Notes under the pieces: model-generated
The model's database searches: none
Seen by the model: only the letters and a program-made list of their open reading frames with translations
Told to the model about the DNA's origin: nothing
Made by a program: the position numbers and the translations under genes
Shown: in pieces, positions 26,609 through 36,928 of the stretch
How positions within the stretch are numbered: the first letter of the stretch is position 1
How the letters are laid out: every line of letters begins with the position of its first letter
Source of the DNA: NVTR01 sp036479015
GTDB taxonomy: Bacteria > Pseudomonadota > Alphaproteobacteria > Rhodobacterales > Rhodobacteraceae
Length of the DNA stretch: 64,000 bases
Direction: 5' to 3'
Assembly (NCBI GenBank): GCA_036479015.1
Contig: JAZGFB010000040.1
Span: 46,323 to 110,322, forward strand

Positions 26609-28129
26609 TTAACGTCGCCAGAACTCTGGATTTAACAGCGCAACAATTGCCAGCGTTTCCAAACGGCCCAAAACCATGAAGCCGGCGAAAATGAGCTTAA
26701 TACTATCGCCAAGCTCCCCCAGCGAAATGGGCGTCTGTGCTGCAACTTTGATAATCGGGCCCGTCGTAGACAGAGCAGTCACTGCAAGTGTCAGTGCAGT
26801 TTCAAAATCCAGGCCCGCTAGTCCAAGTAACGTCACTGCCAATGCAAGGCTGATCGCAAATAGCATGAAGAACACCCATGCCGCGCTGGCCCCTTGACGT
26901 CGCAAACGCCGTGCCTGGTTGCCTGCCCCCCCCACCGATGATGGGTGAACCAGCCTGTCCATTTCCCGTGTCCCATGTTTGTAAAGCGCATAAACCCGCA
27001 GCAATTTAACGCCACCCGCCGTGGTCGCAACACCGCCTCCCAACAAAGCCAAACCCATCAAAACAATGCCCGGAGTGCCCAGTCCTGTCCAGTCACGCGC
27101 ATCTAACCATGCCGTACTTTCAAACCCAGTGGTCGTCAGAAACGACATTACGGTAAACGCGCCGCCCCACAGGGATCGGAGTGCAGTTTTCATGTCCGAA
27201 ACATTGGACACTTCTATTGCCCCCACCCAATTGCGCATTACCAATAGAGACGTCACAACCACAACAATAAACATACCAATCCTGAATTCAGGATCCATGC
27301 GCAGGTTACGCAGATTAAAACCGGTTTGTTCCGTGCCAAAGGCCTGCCGTGTGATAGCAAAAATCAGTACAAAAAATATAATGTACTCACCATTGATACC
27401 TGAGGGTGCATGATGCAGCCCGCCAACAGGTGAAATACCGCTTGTGGCCAACACAGACATTGCGTGACTAATCGCCACCAAAGGTGGATCACCCAAAATC
27501 AAAAGCACAATCCACAATGCCATTGTCAGTCCAGCATATATCGGAAATATCTTCGCGGTATAGCGTAACAACCGTTGCGATCCGTCACCTTCCCAAGCGG
27601 CCTGTGACTGCACCGAGGCACCCCTGCCCCGAGTTGTTGTTGCAAGCACTTCATAGCCCCCCAAATTCATAGGTGCCAATATGGCCACAGAAGCAACAAG
27701 CATTAGCAAACCGCCCAGCCACCCGACCATCGCACGCCAAAGATGAACAGAATCCGGTAAGCGGTGCGGGTCATCAAACAGTGTCGCCCCGGTGGTGCTT
27801 AGATCAGACACCATTTCCACATAAGAGTTTAGAAATGTGGTGTCCGGAACAGCAAAATGAAACGGCACAGCCAACATGAGCGGCAAAACAATAAATGCCG
27901 TCATCAAAGCCAGCAGATAACTTCTACCGCGCCTTCGAATAACCCGGTTAGAAGTGGCAATGCCCAACATTACTGTCAGAATAAGGAATAAGTTTGCAGA
28001 CTGGAAAAACGCCCGCATCGTTGCAAAGTCCTGCAATATAGCGGCATGGGCAGCTGGAAGATACATCGCAAATGCACCAAGCCCCATCAGAATAACAATC
28101 AATGGTAATGAAAAAATAGCGGTCATCAT
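26609..28129 (-). CDS. trkH: Potassium uptake membrane subunit TrkH
   Basis: TrkH is the K+-translocating subunit of the Trk system. The 506-residue polytopic protein shows four pore-loop repeats with their selectivity-filter regions: SDLSTTGATLFDDP, SVLATSGISPVGGLHH, SFLTTTGFESTAW and TALSTTGPIIKVA. Its ATG overlaps the trkA stop by one base, so the gating subunit and pore are co-translated. It follows ntrX and trkA in the cluster typical of Rhodobacterales. Confidence 0.95.
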   Translation of the reverse strand: MMTAIFSLPLIVILMGLGAFAMYLPAAHAAILQDFATMRAFFQSANLFLILTVMLGIATSNRVIRRRGRSYLLALMTAFIVLPLMLAVPFHFAVPDTTFLNSYVEMVSDLSTTGATLFDDPHRLPDSVHLWRAMVGWLGGLLMLVASVAILAPMNLGGYEVLATTTRGRGASVQSQAAWEGDGSQRLLRYTAKIFPIYAGLTMALWIVLLILGDPPLVAISHAMSVLATSGISPVGGLHHAPSGINGEYIIFFVLIFAITRQAFGTEQTGFNLRNLRMDPEFRIGMFIVVVVTSLLVMRNWVGAIEVSNVSDMKTALRSLWGGAFTVMSFLTTTGFESTAWLDARDWTGLGTPGIVLMGLALLGGGVATTAGGVKLLRVYALYKHGTREMDRLVHPSSVGGAGNQARRLRRQGASAAWVFFMLFAISLALAVTLLGLAGLDFETALTLAVTALSTTGPIIKVAAQTPISLGELGDSIKLIFAGFMVLGRLETLAIVALLNPEFWRR

Positions 28130-29505
28130 CAGAAAAAATCTATCGAAACCTGTAACAGGCGCTCGACTTCCGGCACATCCGCCGCCATCGCGAATATTGA
28201 GATAACGTCGCCTTCATCGATCCGGGTGGCACCGGTCGGGCGCTCAATCTTATCACCTTTCATGACAGCCCCCACCAAAACACCATCTGGAAAATCAATA
28301 TCTCGAATAGCGCGCCCGGCAATCGGTGAGGTCGACAGAACCTGTGCTTCGATCACCTCGGCCTCGGCGTCCCCTACTGAATACACCTCTCGTACGCGGC
28401 CATGGCGAATGTGGCGCAGTATCGAACTTACAGTGGTTGAGCGCGGGTTGATATAAGCGTCAATATCCAAGGTACGCATCATAGGTGCCAACGTCGGGTC
28501 ATTGATCAGGCAAATGGCCATTTTGCATCCTGCAGCCTTGGCCCTGACAGAGGCCAGGATATTAGTTTTGTCATCGTCCGTGACAGCAAGAATGGCGTCA
28601 GCCCGTTCAATACCCGCCTCTGATTGCAATTCACTGTTAAGCCCGTCGCCATGTAATACGATGGTCCGCTCAAGCACATCTGCCGCCTGTTCGGCAATTT
28701 CTCGGTCTTTTTCAATAATTTTGGCACGAACTTTTTCAGTGCGTGCCTCCAATGCATTGGCAACTGTCAGGCCGACATTACCGCCACCGACAATGACTAT
28801 ACGCTCTTGTTTTCGCGATGTTTTTCCAAAAATTTCCAACGACCTGTTCAAATCGTCTGAATGGCAAAATAAGTAAATATCGTCGCCCACAAACAGCTGG
28901 TCACCGGCATTGGGGGCAAACAGCCGCCCCTTTCGGCGCACACCAACTACCACAGCGCGCAAGGTCGAGAACAGATCGGTCAATTGTCGCAACGGTGTGT
29001 TCACCACTGGACAATCTTCATCCAGCTCAATGCCTATCAACTGGGCGCGCCCGCTTAGGAATGACTGGGTGTCAAAAGCAGCCGGTGCCGCAAGCCTGCG
29101 CAATGCGGCCTCTGCCACTTCCTGTTCCGGGCTGATCACCACATCAATTGGCATATGATCACGCCGATAAAGGTCAGAATAGATCGCCGTCAGGTAAGAC
29201 TTGCTGCGCAGGCGTGCAACTTTTCGAGGCACTGCAAAAACCGAGTGGGCAACCTGACATATCACCATGTTAACTTCGTCAGAATGGGTGGCGGCAATGA
29301 TCATATCCGCATCCTTCGCCCCGGCCCGTTCCAGAACATCAGGATAGCTGGCAAACCCGGCAATACCCTGCACATCCAACGTATCGGTGGCACGGGCGAC
29401 CAGATCGGCCTTATTGTCGATGACGGTAACGTCATTCTTTTCACCTGCCAGATGGCGGGCGATTTGCCAGCCCACCTGACCTGCTCCACAGATGATGATT
29501 TTCAT
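28129..29505 (-). CDS. trkA: Trk potassium transporter regulatory subunit TrkA
   Basis: TrkA is the cytoplasmic NAD-binding gate of the Trk K+ system. The 458-residue protein is a tandem of two RCK units: the first Rossmann motif IICGAGQVGWQIARHLAG starts near residue 3, and the second IVIVGGGNVGLTVANALE near residue 235. Each is followed by a TrkA_C domain. It sits 55 bases downstream of ntrX, an arrangement that links K+ uptake genes to the nitrogen two-component cluster. Confidence 0.95.
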   Translation of the reverse strand: MKIIICGAGQVGWQIARHLAGEKNDVTVIDNKADLVARATDTLDVQGIAGFASYPDVLERAGAKDADMIIAATHSDEVNMVICQVAHSVFAVPRKVARLRSKSYLTAIYSDLYRRDHMPIDVVISPEQEVAEAALRRLAAPAAFDTQSFLSGRAQLIGIELDEDCPVVNTPLRQLTDLFSTLRAVVVGVRRKGRLFAPNAGDQLFVGDDIYLFCHSDDLNRSLEIFGKTSRKQERIVIVGGGNVGLTVANALEARTEKVRAKIIEKDREIAEQAADVLERTIVLHGDGLNSELQSEAGIERADAILAVTDDDKTNILASVRAKAAGCKMAICLINDPTLAPMMRTLDIDAYINPRSTTVSSILRHIRHGRVREVYSVGDAEAEVIEAQVLSTSPIAGRAIRDIDFPDGVLVGAVMKGDKIERPTGATRIDEGDVISIFAMAADVPEVERLLQVSIDFF

Positions 29506-29560
29506 GCCAATGGTCCTTTGTTAACATCGGTTAGTATGCAAACGGCCCCGGGTAATCGGC

Positions 29561-30964
29561 TCAATCTACGGCTTCTTCAACATAGGCCACGCGGCCACCA
29601 GATTTATTGGTTGTCACCACTCCCAATGACTTTAATTTACGGTGCAGAGCTGAACGTTCCATTCCGACAAACGTTGCCGTGCGGCTGATATTGCCACCGA
29701 ACCGGTTGATCTGAGTTAGCAGATATTCCCGCTCAAACAGTTCTCGTGCCTCGCGTAAGGGGCGTGTCGCCAGTGAACCGGACAATACGACGCGGCCCTC
29801 TTCATCTGGGGTGTCTTCGCCTGTTGGAAGTTCAGCTGCCGATATCGAACCGGTAGAATCCCCCAATATCAGAACCCGCTCAACCATATTTTTCAACTGA
29901 CGAACATTACCTGGCCACGGCATTGTCTGTAATAATGCGATGGCTTCTTCTGACAACTCTCGCATTGCCAGGCCCTGATTTGCGTTGAGCATCTCAATAA
30001 AATAACGTGCCAGTTCCGGGATATCTTCGCGCCGGTCCTCCAATGATGGAACGGCAATGGGCACAACATTTAGTCGGTGAAATAGTTCTTCCCGGAACCT
30101 ACCAAGCTCAATCTCTTCAACCAAATCGCGCGTGGTACTGGAAATAACCCGCAAATCGACATCAACATTTTCCGATCCACCTGAGCGCTGAAACCGCTGG
30201 TCAACCAATACCCGCAATATTTTAGACTGGGTGCCAATCGGCATATCTGCCACTTCATCAAAGTACAGCACGCCACCATTTGCCTGCTCAAGCAACCCGG
30301 GCTCAACCCCGCGTTCCGTACCTTCCCGGCCAAACAGAACTTCTTCCATACGGTCCGCTTCTATAGACGCAGAATTTACACTGACAAATGGCCCGCTTGC
30401 GCGGTTTGAATTGGCGTGAATATAGCGCGCGGCCACTTCCTTGCCTGACCCCGCCGGTCCGGTCAGCATGACCCGTCCGTTAGATTTGGTGACCTTGTCA
30501 AGCTGACCTTTGAGGGCTTTGAAAATAGAGCTTGAGCCGATCATCTCTGAGGATGTGCTTTCGTTACGCCGAAGCTGCACATTTTCCTGCCGCAGTATCG
30601 CCGTTTCCATCGCCCGGCGAATGACCACCAGCAACTGGTCAATATTGAACGGTTTTTCGATGAAATCATAGGCGCCCTGCTTGATCGCAGCCACCGCGAT
30701 TTCAATGTTGCCATGCCCGGAAATGATCACCACCGGAATTTCAGGATTGTCCGATTTGACAGTTTTCAGAATGTCGATCCCATCCATTTCGCTGTCTTTC
30801 AGCCAAATATCCAAAACCATCATTGCCGGCGGATCATTGCTAATCTCATCCATGCATTCATCCGAATTTGCGGCCAGTCGGGTAGTATAGCCCTCATCCC
30901 TAAGTATATCAGAAACGAGTTCACGAATATCGCGCTCGTCATCTACGATCAGAATATCACCCAT
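29561..30964 (-). CDS. ntrX: Response regulator NtrX
   Basis: This 467-residue response regulator is the partner of NtrY. Its receiver domain has the phosphoacceptor Asp52 (MVLDIWLKD). The AAA+ domain has Walker A GPAGSGKEVAARYIHA near residue 167, and VLYFDEVADMP as Walker B. Where sigma54 activators carry GAFTGA, this protein reads LFGREGTERGVEPGLLEQA, so sigma54 contact is not expected. A Fis-type helix-turn-helix (GGNISRTATFVGMERSALHR) ends it. In alphaproteobacteria NtrYX influences nitrogen, redox and cell envelope genes. Confidence 0.95.
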   Translation of the reverse strand: MGDILIVDDERDIRELVSDILRDEGYTTRLAANSDECMDEISNDPPAMMVLDIWLKDSEMDGIDILKTVKSDNPEIPVVIISGHGNIEIAVAAIKQGAYDFIEKPFNIDQLLVVIRRAMETAILRQENVQLRRNESTSSEMIGSSSIFKALKGQLDKVTKSNGRVMLTGPAGSGKEVAARYIHANSNRASGPFVSVNSASIEADRMEEVLFGREGTERGVEPGLLEQANGGVLYFDEVADMPIGTQSKILRVLVDQRFQRSGGSENVDVDLRVISSTTRDLVEEIELGRFREELFHRLNVVPIAVPSLEDRREDIPELARYFIEMLNANQGLAMRELSEEAIALLQTMPWPGNVRQLKNMVERVLILGDSTGSISAAELPTGEDTPDEEGRVVLSGSLATRPLREARELFEREYLLTQINRFGGNISRTATFVGMERSALHRKLKSLGVVTTNKSGGRVAYVEEAVD

Positions 30965-30976
30965 AATTACTAATCC

Positions 30977-33259
30977 TCATTTTACAGTTATTTTCTTTTG
31001 GGCCTTAGCAGTCGATTTCTGCTTTTGGCCAATTGGTAATCGAATTTCCGCTTTTGCCCCGGTATGGGGCGTTTTTGCGTCAAACGGGTCCGCATCTGTC
31101 AGGTCCAGCGTTCCGCCATGTTCCTGAATAATTTTCTTAACAATAGGCAGGCCCAGCCCGGTGCCCGCAGAGCGGGTTGTGACATATGGCTCAAACAGGC
31201 GGGCCCTGTCTTCTGGCAGGCCAATTCCGTTATCAGAAATAGTAATGGTCGCCAGCCTGTCTGTAGTGGTCAAAACCACCCTGATTTCCCCGTCGAACGG
31301 TATTTTGACCTTCTTCTCCACCCGGGTTTCAATCGCTTCACCAGCGTTCTTAATCATGTTTGTCAAAGCCTGGTTTATCATAGTCGCATCAAATTCAGCG
31401 CAAACTTCAACATTGGGAGCATCCAGAGATATACTGACATCTGGCTGTCCATTTCTTTGCAACAACACAACATCAGATACCAGCTTGTTTAGATCATGCT
31501 CGCGCCGTTCAGGGTTTGGCATCCGCGCAAATTTGGAAAACTCATCAACAATCCGACGCAGGTCATTTGTCTGGCGAATAATTACATCAGAATACTGTTT
31601 TAGATCGTCGCCCTGATCCCCCAAAAGCGGTGCAAATTTTCGTTTCAATCGCTCGGCTGACAATTGAATCGGCGTCAATGGGTTTTTGATTTCATGGGCA
31701 ATGCGGCGCGCCACGTCACCCCAAGCAGCCATACGTTGGGCGGCCACCAGATCAGTCACATCATCAAAGGCCACAACATAACCATCCAACTGATTTTCGG
31801 AATTTCGCATGACTGCCATGCGTACCAGTAAGTTTTCCTGCTTGCCCCGCCGGGTCAGGCGAATTTCTTCCTGTGCCACTTCTGAGCCCGATGATTTCAA
31901 TTTCAACAACAGAGGGCTAAATTCAATTGCAATGCTGGCCAAGGTCGACTTTTGTGCAGGAGTCTCGTCAAGCTTCAACAACCGTTCGGCAGAACGGTTT
32001 ACAAAACTTGTCAGGCTGTCACTGTCCAGCCCAATGACGCCACCGGTTATCGATGACAGGACTGAATCAAACAGCCGTTCACGCGCTTCAATCTGTCTGT
32101 TGTTTACCAGCAATGTTTCACGTTGACCCTTTAACTGCCGGGTCATTTGATTGAACAATCGGCCAAGCATAGCAATTTCATCGTCGCCATTTTCTTCAAT
32201 GACCTGCACGTCCAGATCACCCCCGCCAACCCGTTGGGCAGCCCCTGCAAGACGGCCAACCGGGCGCGACAGGCGCTCGGCGAACCACATCCCCAGCCAA
32301 ATGGCGGCCAGTATCAAGATCACCGCAAAACCGACATAAAGCAGGCCAAATTCAAAAAGCAGGCGACCGCGCTCATTTTCGAGCTGATTATATAATACGA
32401 TCGTTTCCTGAGTTTCATCCAGCAGGCTCAGGATTGAGCCATCAACATCTCTGGTGATATACAGATAGCGATCGACAAAAGATGACAAAAATACAAGGGC
32501 CCGAAATTCATTGATTTCCCAGTCCTTTATCAAAACAGTTTCGCCACCCAAGGCGCGGGCAATCTGGGCCTGGGTTGGTTGTTCATAATCAAACAGGTAA
32601 GAATTTTCACCGCGTGATCTGATATCCCCGGCCCCATCAATGACAAAAGCTTCGCGCAACCCACGCTGGATTTGGGACTGACCCTGGTTCAGTATTTGAC
32701 GGATTTCACCATCAGTAACAAATGCCCTGCTTCTCTGGGTGGCATTGATAAATCGGGCCAAAACCTGTGCATCCTGAACCAAACCCTGCTGGTGCTCGGC
32801 CTCATAGGCCTGGGCTGCAGAGGATGAATTCCCAACCACCTGACGGACCCGATCAGAAAACCAGCCTTCCAGCCCAATATTGACGGTCAGGGCAGCAAAG
32901 ACAGCGACCAGTACAGTGGGGATCAAGGCCACAGTCGCAAATACGCCGGTCAAACGCATATGCAGGCGAGAACCGACAGATTTTGCACGCCGCGCCGCAA
33001 CCATCTGCGCTACCCGCTGCAATACCAGCGAAGCCACCACCAGCACATAAACCAAATCTGCCAGCAAAACGATACGCAGCTTAGGCGAGGTCGCGCCCTC
33101 ATCAAGCGGGCCCAAAATCAGGAATGTCAGTAACGCCAATGCTGGGCCAAGAATAAACATGCTGACAGTTGCGGCGTTTTGCAATCGCCGCAATCGCCTG
33201 AGCTTATTCAGACGCACCCATGTTCCCGCTCGGACGGATGCCCGCACGATACACCTCAT
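30977..33259 (-). CDS. ntrY: Membrane sensor histidine kinase NtrY
   Basis: This 760-residue kinase has several N-terminal membrane helices (about residues 30-110), a long periplasmic region, another helix near 305-325, a HAMP domain, a PAS domain (around 395-500) and a HisKA/HATPase core. The H-box RRIAHEIKNPLTPIQLSAE contains the phosphorylated histidine; the N box NMIKNAGEAIE and G boxes DNGIGLPEDR and GTGLGLPIVKKI follow. The NtrY stop is 12 bases from the ntrX start. The signal is unknown. Confidence 0.95.
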   Translation of the reverse strand: MRCIVRASVRAGTWVRLNKLRRLRRLQNAATVSMFILGPALALLTFLILGPLDEGATSPKLRIVLLADLVYVLVVASLVLQRVAQMVAARRAKSVGSRLHMRLTGVFATVALIPTVLVAVFAALTVNIGLEGWFSDRVRQVVGNSSSAAQAYEAEHQQGLVQDAQVLARFINATQRSRAFVTDGEIRQILNQGQSQIQRGLREAFVIDGAGDIRSRGENSYLFDYEQPTQAQIARALGGETVLIKDWEINEFRALVFLSSFVDRYLYITRDVDGSILSLLDETQETIVLYNQLENERGRLLFEFGLLYVGFAVILILAAIWLGMWFAERLSRPVGRLAGAAQRVGGGDLDVQVIEENGDDEIAMLGRLFNQMTRQLKGQRETLLVNNRQIEARERLFDSVLSSITGGVIGLDSDSLTSFVNRSAERLLKLDETPAQKSTLASIAIEFSPLLLKLKSSGSEVAQEEIRLTRRGKQENLLVRMAVMRNSENQLDGYVVAFDDVTDLVAAQRMAAWGDVARRIAHEIKNPLTPIQLSAERLKRKFAPLLGDQGDDLKQYSDVIIRQTNDLRRIVDEFSKFARMPNPERREHDLNKLVSDVVLLQRNGQPDVSISLDAPNVEVCAEFDATMINQALTNMIKNAGEAIETRVEKKVKIPFDGEIRVVLTTTDRLATITISDNGIGLPEDRARLFEPYVTTRSAGTGLGLPIVKKIIQEHGGTLDLTDADPFDAKTPHTGAKAEIRLPIGQKQKSTAKAQKKITVK

Positions 33260-33338
33260 CTTTAGCCGCTATTGCAGCGTTACCACCATGGTGACTTACT
33301 CTCGGGCCGTGCCGAAATGCCACTCTATTGTTGCCCTT

Positions 33339-34700
33339 TTACATCAACTTACGACGTCGTGTCACGTGGATATCGAGTTCAGTGATTTTTTTACGCAGGG
33401 TATTGCGATTAATCCCAAGTAAATCAGCACATTTCGCCTGATTTCCACCCGTTGCATCCAGCGCCAAAGTGATCAACGGAACCTCTATTTCCCGCAATAT
33501 TCGTGGGTAAAGCCCGGCTGGCGGCAACACACCGCCGTGTAAATCGAAATACCGTCGCAACTGTTTTTCGACACATGCACCCAACCGTTCATTACCATCT
33601 TCACCTAAAACTGCCTCAATTGACGGCTGGTTTTTCAAAACCGCCTCTGTTTCTGCAACAGAGATTTCCGGCTCTGATGAGGTGACAACCAATCGACGAA
33701 TTGTGTTTTCCAACTGACGCACATTTCCAGGCCAGGTAAATTTACGAATGCAGGCCAATGCCTCGGTGTTAAAATTGCGCATCACAAACCCGCTGCGCTG
33801 CGCACGGGTCAGAAAATATTCTGCTAACAGCTGAATGTCTTCAACACGTTCCCGCAGCGGTGGTACAGAAATAGTTACACCTCCGATCCTGTAAAACAGA
33901 TCGTTCCGAAATGTTCCTGCTTCCAATTTTTCGGGCAAATCAGCCTGGGTGGTTGTAATGATCCGGGGCGCATCGTCACCCAACCCATCCAACATTCGCA
34001 CCACTTGGGCCTGTGTCTGAATGCTCATGTCACCTATTTCATCAAATACCAAGGTACCCGCTTTGGCCCGTGCAACCACCGCCACCTGCGTCTCAGCAGT
34101 CAAAAGGTCCGTCGGTCCGACAACCACGTATGGCAAAGGCTGTCGGTCAGAAAAATCATGTATCGCCCGTGCAATCAGCGATTTACCGGAGCCACTTTCC
34201 CCTGTGATCAAAACCGGTAGATCTGTGTTCATAACCCGCGCAACCAGCTGATACAGCGCCTGCATCGCATCAGTTCGCCCCACCAGTGGCAGATCCTCAC
34301 CATTGTCCAAAATATCGTTGGATACGCCAGAATGGGGCTTTGCTTTCAGGGCCCGCGCGGAACGCTTCATAAGGTCTGGAAGATCAAAAGGTTTTGGCAA
34401 ATAGTCATAGGCCTGCGCTTCAGTTGCCTGAATTGCCGTCATAATATTGTTTTGTGCCGATATAATAATAACCGGAAGGTCAGGCCGTATTTCGCCCATT
34501 TTTTGTAGCGTTTCCAAACCATTACCGTCGGGCATTACCACATCACTGATCACCAGGTCGCCCTTACCGTCAGCAACCCAGCGCAATAAAGTAACAAGCG
34601 ACGAGGTGGCGTGAACCTTGCAACCTGCTCGGGTAAACGCCTGCGTTAATACAGTACGAATAGTGCGATCATCATCGGCGATCAGTACAGTTCCGTCCAT
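33339..34700 (-). CDS. ntrC: Nitrogen regulator NtrC (sigma54-independent type)
   Basis: This NtrB partner regulates nitrogen assimilation. The protein of about 453 residues has receiver Asp53 (ISDVVMPDGNG), an AAA+ domain with Walker A GESGSGKS and VFDEIGDM, and a Fis-type HTH (GGNQAKCADLLGINRNTLRKK). The GAFTGA loop is missing: the corresponding region reads LLTAETQVAVVARAKAGTLVF. Rhodobacter capsulatus NtrC is known to work without sigma54, and this protein matches that pattern. The ATG at 34700 follows an AAGGGG box by 7 bases; another ATG at 34703 is possible. Confidence 0.95.
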   Translation of the reverse strand: MDGTVLIADDDRTIRTVLTQAFTRAGCKVHATSSLVTLLRWVADGKGDLVISDVVMPDGNGLETLQKMGEIRPDLPVIIISAQNNIMTAIQATEAQAYDYLPKPFDLPDLMKRSARALKAKPHSGVSNDILDNGEDLPLVGRTDAMQALYQLVARVMNTDLPVLITGESGSGKSLIARAIHDFSDRQPLPYVVVGPTDLLTAETQVAVVARAKAGTLVFDEIGDMSIQTQAQVVRMLDGLGDDAPRIITTTQADLPEKLEAGTFRNDLFYRIGGVTISVPPLRERVEDIQLLAEYFLTRAQRSGFVMRNFNTEALACIRKFTWPGNVRQLENTIRRLVVTSSEPEISVAETEAVLKNQPSIEAVLGEDGNERLGACVEKQLRRYFDLHGGVLPPAGLYPRILREIEVPLITLALDATGGNQAKCADLLGINRNTLRKKITELDIHVTRRRKLM

Positions 34701-34704
34701 CATT

Positions 34705-35790
34705 TCACCCCTTTGTGGATCCAAAACTTTTCATCTCAGCAACAGCAAACGAAAGACGAAACACCGTGTGCCCAGGAACAGATTCCAGAGCGATCCAACT
34801 ATCATGATCCGAAATAATCTTATTCACCAAGGCCAACCCTAATCCGGTTCCGTTTTCATGACCCGAAACAAAAGGTTCAAAAACATCGGCGGCGATGTCC
34901 GGGGGCAAACCCGGCCCGTCATCGATGATTTCAACCTGTAACGGCAACCTGTTGCCCGAGCCATCAAGGCGGCGCAAACGCAACCCGTGGTCATAAAATG
35001 TGCGCACTGTAATTTTCCCGCCAGCAACACCAGCAGCCTCGGCAGCATTTTTGAACAAGTTCAGAAAAACCTGCATGATCTGATCGGCGTCAACAAGCGT
35101 TGCCGGCAATGACGGATCATACTCTAGCTTAAAGGACATATTGGCCGCAAAACCAACGGAAGCAGATTTTCGTGCCCTGTCCAAGATATCATGGATATTG
35201 GTTATGGATTGCTGCGGTGGCTGTACGTTGCCAAACTGCTCCACTTGATCAAGCAAGGCCACAATACGGCGGCTTTCTGCAACGATCAAATCAGTCATCT
35301 CCCGATCTTTGGCCTTCAGGTTCATCGCTAGCAACTGGGCAGCCCCGGTTATTCCTGCCAGCGGGTTCTTTATTTCATGGGCCAGCATCTCTGACATACC
35401 AATTGCAGACCGGGCCGTTGTCTTGGCGGCAATGGATTGCCCCAGACCAACGGCAATCTTGGACGGTATTACCATCATCAAAATATCACCTTGGCTGCCA
35501 ATAATAGCGGCTATTTGAATGTTGCATTGCTGGGGCAAAATTTTATCCCCGGAAACATTCACATTAGTAACAAACACCGCCGAATGATCAGCGCGGACTC
35601 GGCCCATTACCTCGTCTAGTGGTGTATCAATAACCAGTGCTTCAAACACCCCACGCCCGATCAACTTTCGAGCCGACAGGTTCATGAACACCTCAGCTAC
35701 TGGGTTCAAATCAGTGATAACCCCGGAACTGTCTATGGTAAAACTAGGAACCGGAAGTGACTGCCACAGTGCCGCGTTATCCAGGCTCAT
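34705..35790 (-). CDS. ntrB: Nitrogen regulation sensor kinase NtrB
   Basis: This cytoplasmic histidine kinase/phosphatase phosphorylates NtrC in response to PII protein. The 361-residue protein has a PAS domain at the N-terminus (PSFTIDSSGVITDLNPVAEVF), the H-box MLAHEIKNPLAGITGAAQ near residue 136, and the ATPase N and G boxes (NLFKNAAEAAG, DDGPGLPPDIA, GTGLGLALVNKI). No transmembrane segments are seen. It overlaps dusB by 4 bases, the conserved nifR3-ntrB-ntrC order of Rhodobacter. Confidence 0.96.
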   Translation of the reverse strand: MSLDNAALWQSLPVPSFTIDSSGVITDLNPVAEVFMNLSARKLIGRGVFEALVIDTPLDEVMGRVRADHSAVFVTNVNVSGDKILPQQCNIQIAAIIGSQGDILMMVIPSKIAVGLGQSIAAKTTARSAIGMSEMLAHEIKNPLAGITGAAQLLAMNLKAKDREMTDLIVAESRRIVALLDQVEQFGNVQPPQQSITNIHDILDRARKSASVGFAANMSFKLEYDPSLPATLVDADQIMQVFLNLFKNAAEAAGVAGGKITVRTFYDHGLRLRRLDGSGNRLPLQVEIIDDGPGLPPDIAADVFEPFVSGHENGTGLGLALVNKIISDHDSWIALESVPGHTVFRLSFAVAEMKSFGSTKG

Positions 35791-36770
35791 GCTGCTGACC
35801 GCCTGCCATATCCCATGGCATCTGGCAGTATATCCAATACTTTTTGCGGGTTTGGCTCTGACAATATCGCATGGCGCATTAATGGCGGGATCTCTAAGTC
35901 AGCCATATACCAACCCAGATGCTTACGCATCACGCGGTTGCCCAGGTGTGGGCCGTAAAAATCCAATGCCGCCCGGTAGTGTTCTGCCACCAGCACCACC
36001 AACGCCTGCCCGATTGGTATAACCGGTGCCGCCATATCAAATACCGCCGCGCCAATTTCTGCCAACATCCAGGGCCGCCCCTGAATACCGCGCCCCACCA
36101 TGACGCCATCCGCCCCAGACAGCTTAAGCGCCTGTCGCGCGCTGGCAGCGTCGGTAATGTCGCCATTTGCAATAACCGGAATATCAACAGCATCCTTAAC
36201 CCGTGCAATTGCCGCCCAATCCGCCTGCCCCTTATAAAACTGGCACCTTGTACGGCCATGTACTGTGATCATGGCCACCCCAGCCGCCTCAGCGCGACGG
36301 GCCAATTCGGGCGCATTCATGCTGTTGTCATCCCAGCCAAGTCGCATTTTCACCGTCACCGGGATATCAACCGCCCCGATCACCGCCATAATCAACGTCA
36401 TGGCGTGATCCAGATCTCGCATCAAAGCCGAGCCAGACATGCCATTGGTAACTTTTCGCGCCGGGCAACCCATGTTGATATCAATAATTGCGGCCCCTTG
36501 GCCTTCAACCACGCGGGCAGCCTCGGCCATCCAATGGGCTTCACGCCCGGCAAGTTGAATTGCGGTGTTTTCCGCCTGCAACCCCAACTCTGCCCGTTCG
36601 CGCACCCCGGGTTTTGCCTGTACCATTTCCTGACTGGCCACCATTTCGCTGACAACCAATCCGGCACCGAATTTTTGCACGATATTTCGAAATGGCAAAT
36701 CAGTGATCCCAGCCATAGGTGCCAGCAATACAGGAGCGTCCAGCTCTAAATGTGCCACTTGAATAGACAA
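35787..36770 (-). CDS. dusB: tRNA-dihydrouridine synthase DusB (NifR3)
   Basis: This FMN enzyme reduces uridine to dihydrouridine in tRNA. The 327-residue TIM-barrel protein has APMAGITDLPFR at the flavin site, the active-site cysteine in NMGCPARKV, TVKMRLGWDD and HGRTRCQFYKG, and ANGDI..A..AL near the C-terminal FMN phosphate site (GADGVMVGRGIQGRPW). The start is a TTG with AGG upstream. In Rhodobacter this gene is named nifR3 and leads the ntrBC operon. Confidence 0.95.
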   Translation of the reverse strand: MSIQVAHLELDAPVLLAPMAGITDLPFRNIVQKFGAGLVVSEMVASQEMVQAKPGVRERAELGLQAENTAIQLAGREAHWMAEAARVVEGQGAAIIDINMGCPARKVTNGMSGSALMRDLDHAMTLIMAVIGAVDIPVTVKMRLGWDDNSMNAPELARRAEAAGVAMITVHGRTRCQFYKGQADWAAIARVKDAVDIPVIANGDITDAASARQALKLSGADGVMVGRGIQGRPWMLAEIGAAVFDMAAPVIPIGQALVVLVAEHYRAALDFYGPHLGNRVMRKHLGWYMADLEIPPLMRHAILSEPNPQKVLDILPDAMGYGRRSAA

Positions 36771-36928
36771 ATGCCTAATCCTTATGCAGAAACGTCGGTG
36801 CTAACGAAAAACTTGTCAAAAGGCAAATCTTCATACCCTACCACAAAGAGCAACTTGAAAACCCAACCAAAAACATTGCCCCGCCCCATCCTGCCCCTTA
36901 AACAGGGCCCAACTATAACAGGAATAAC

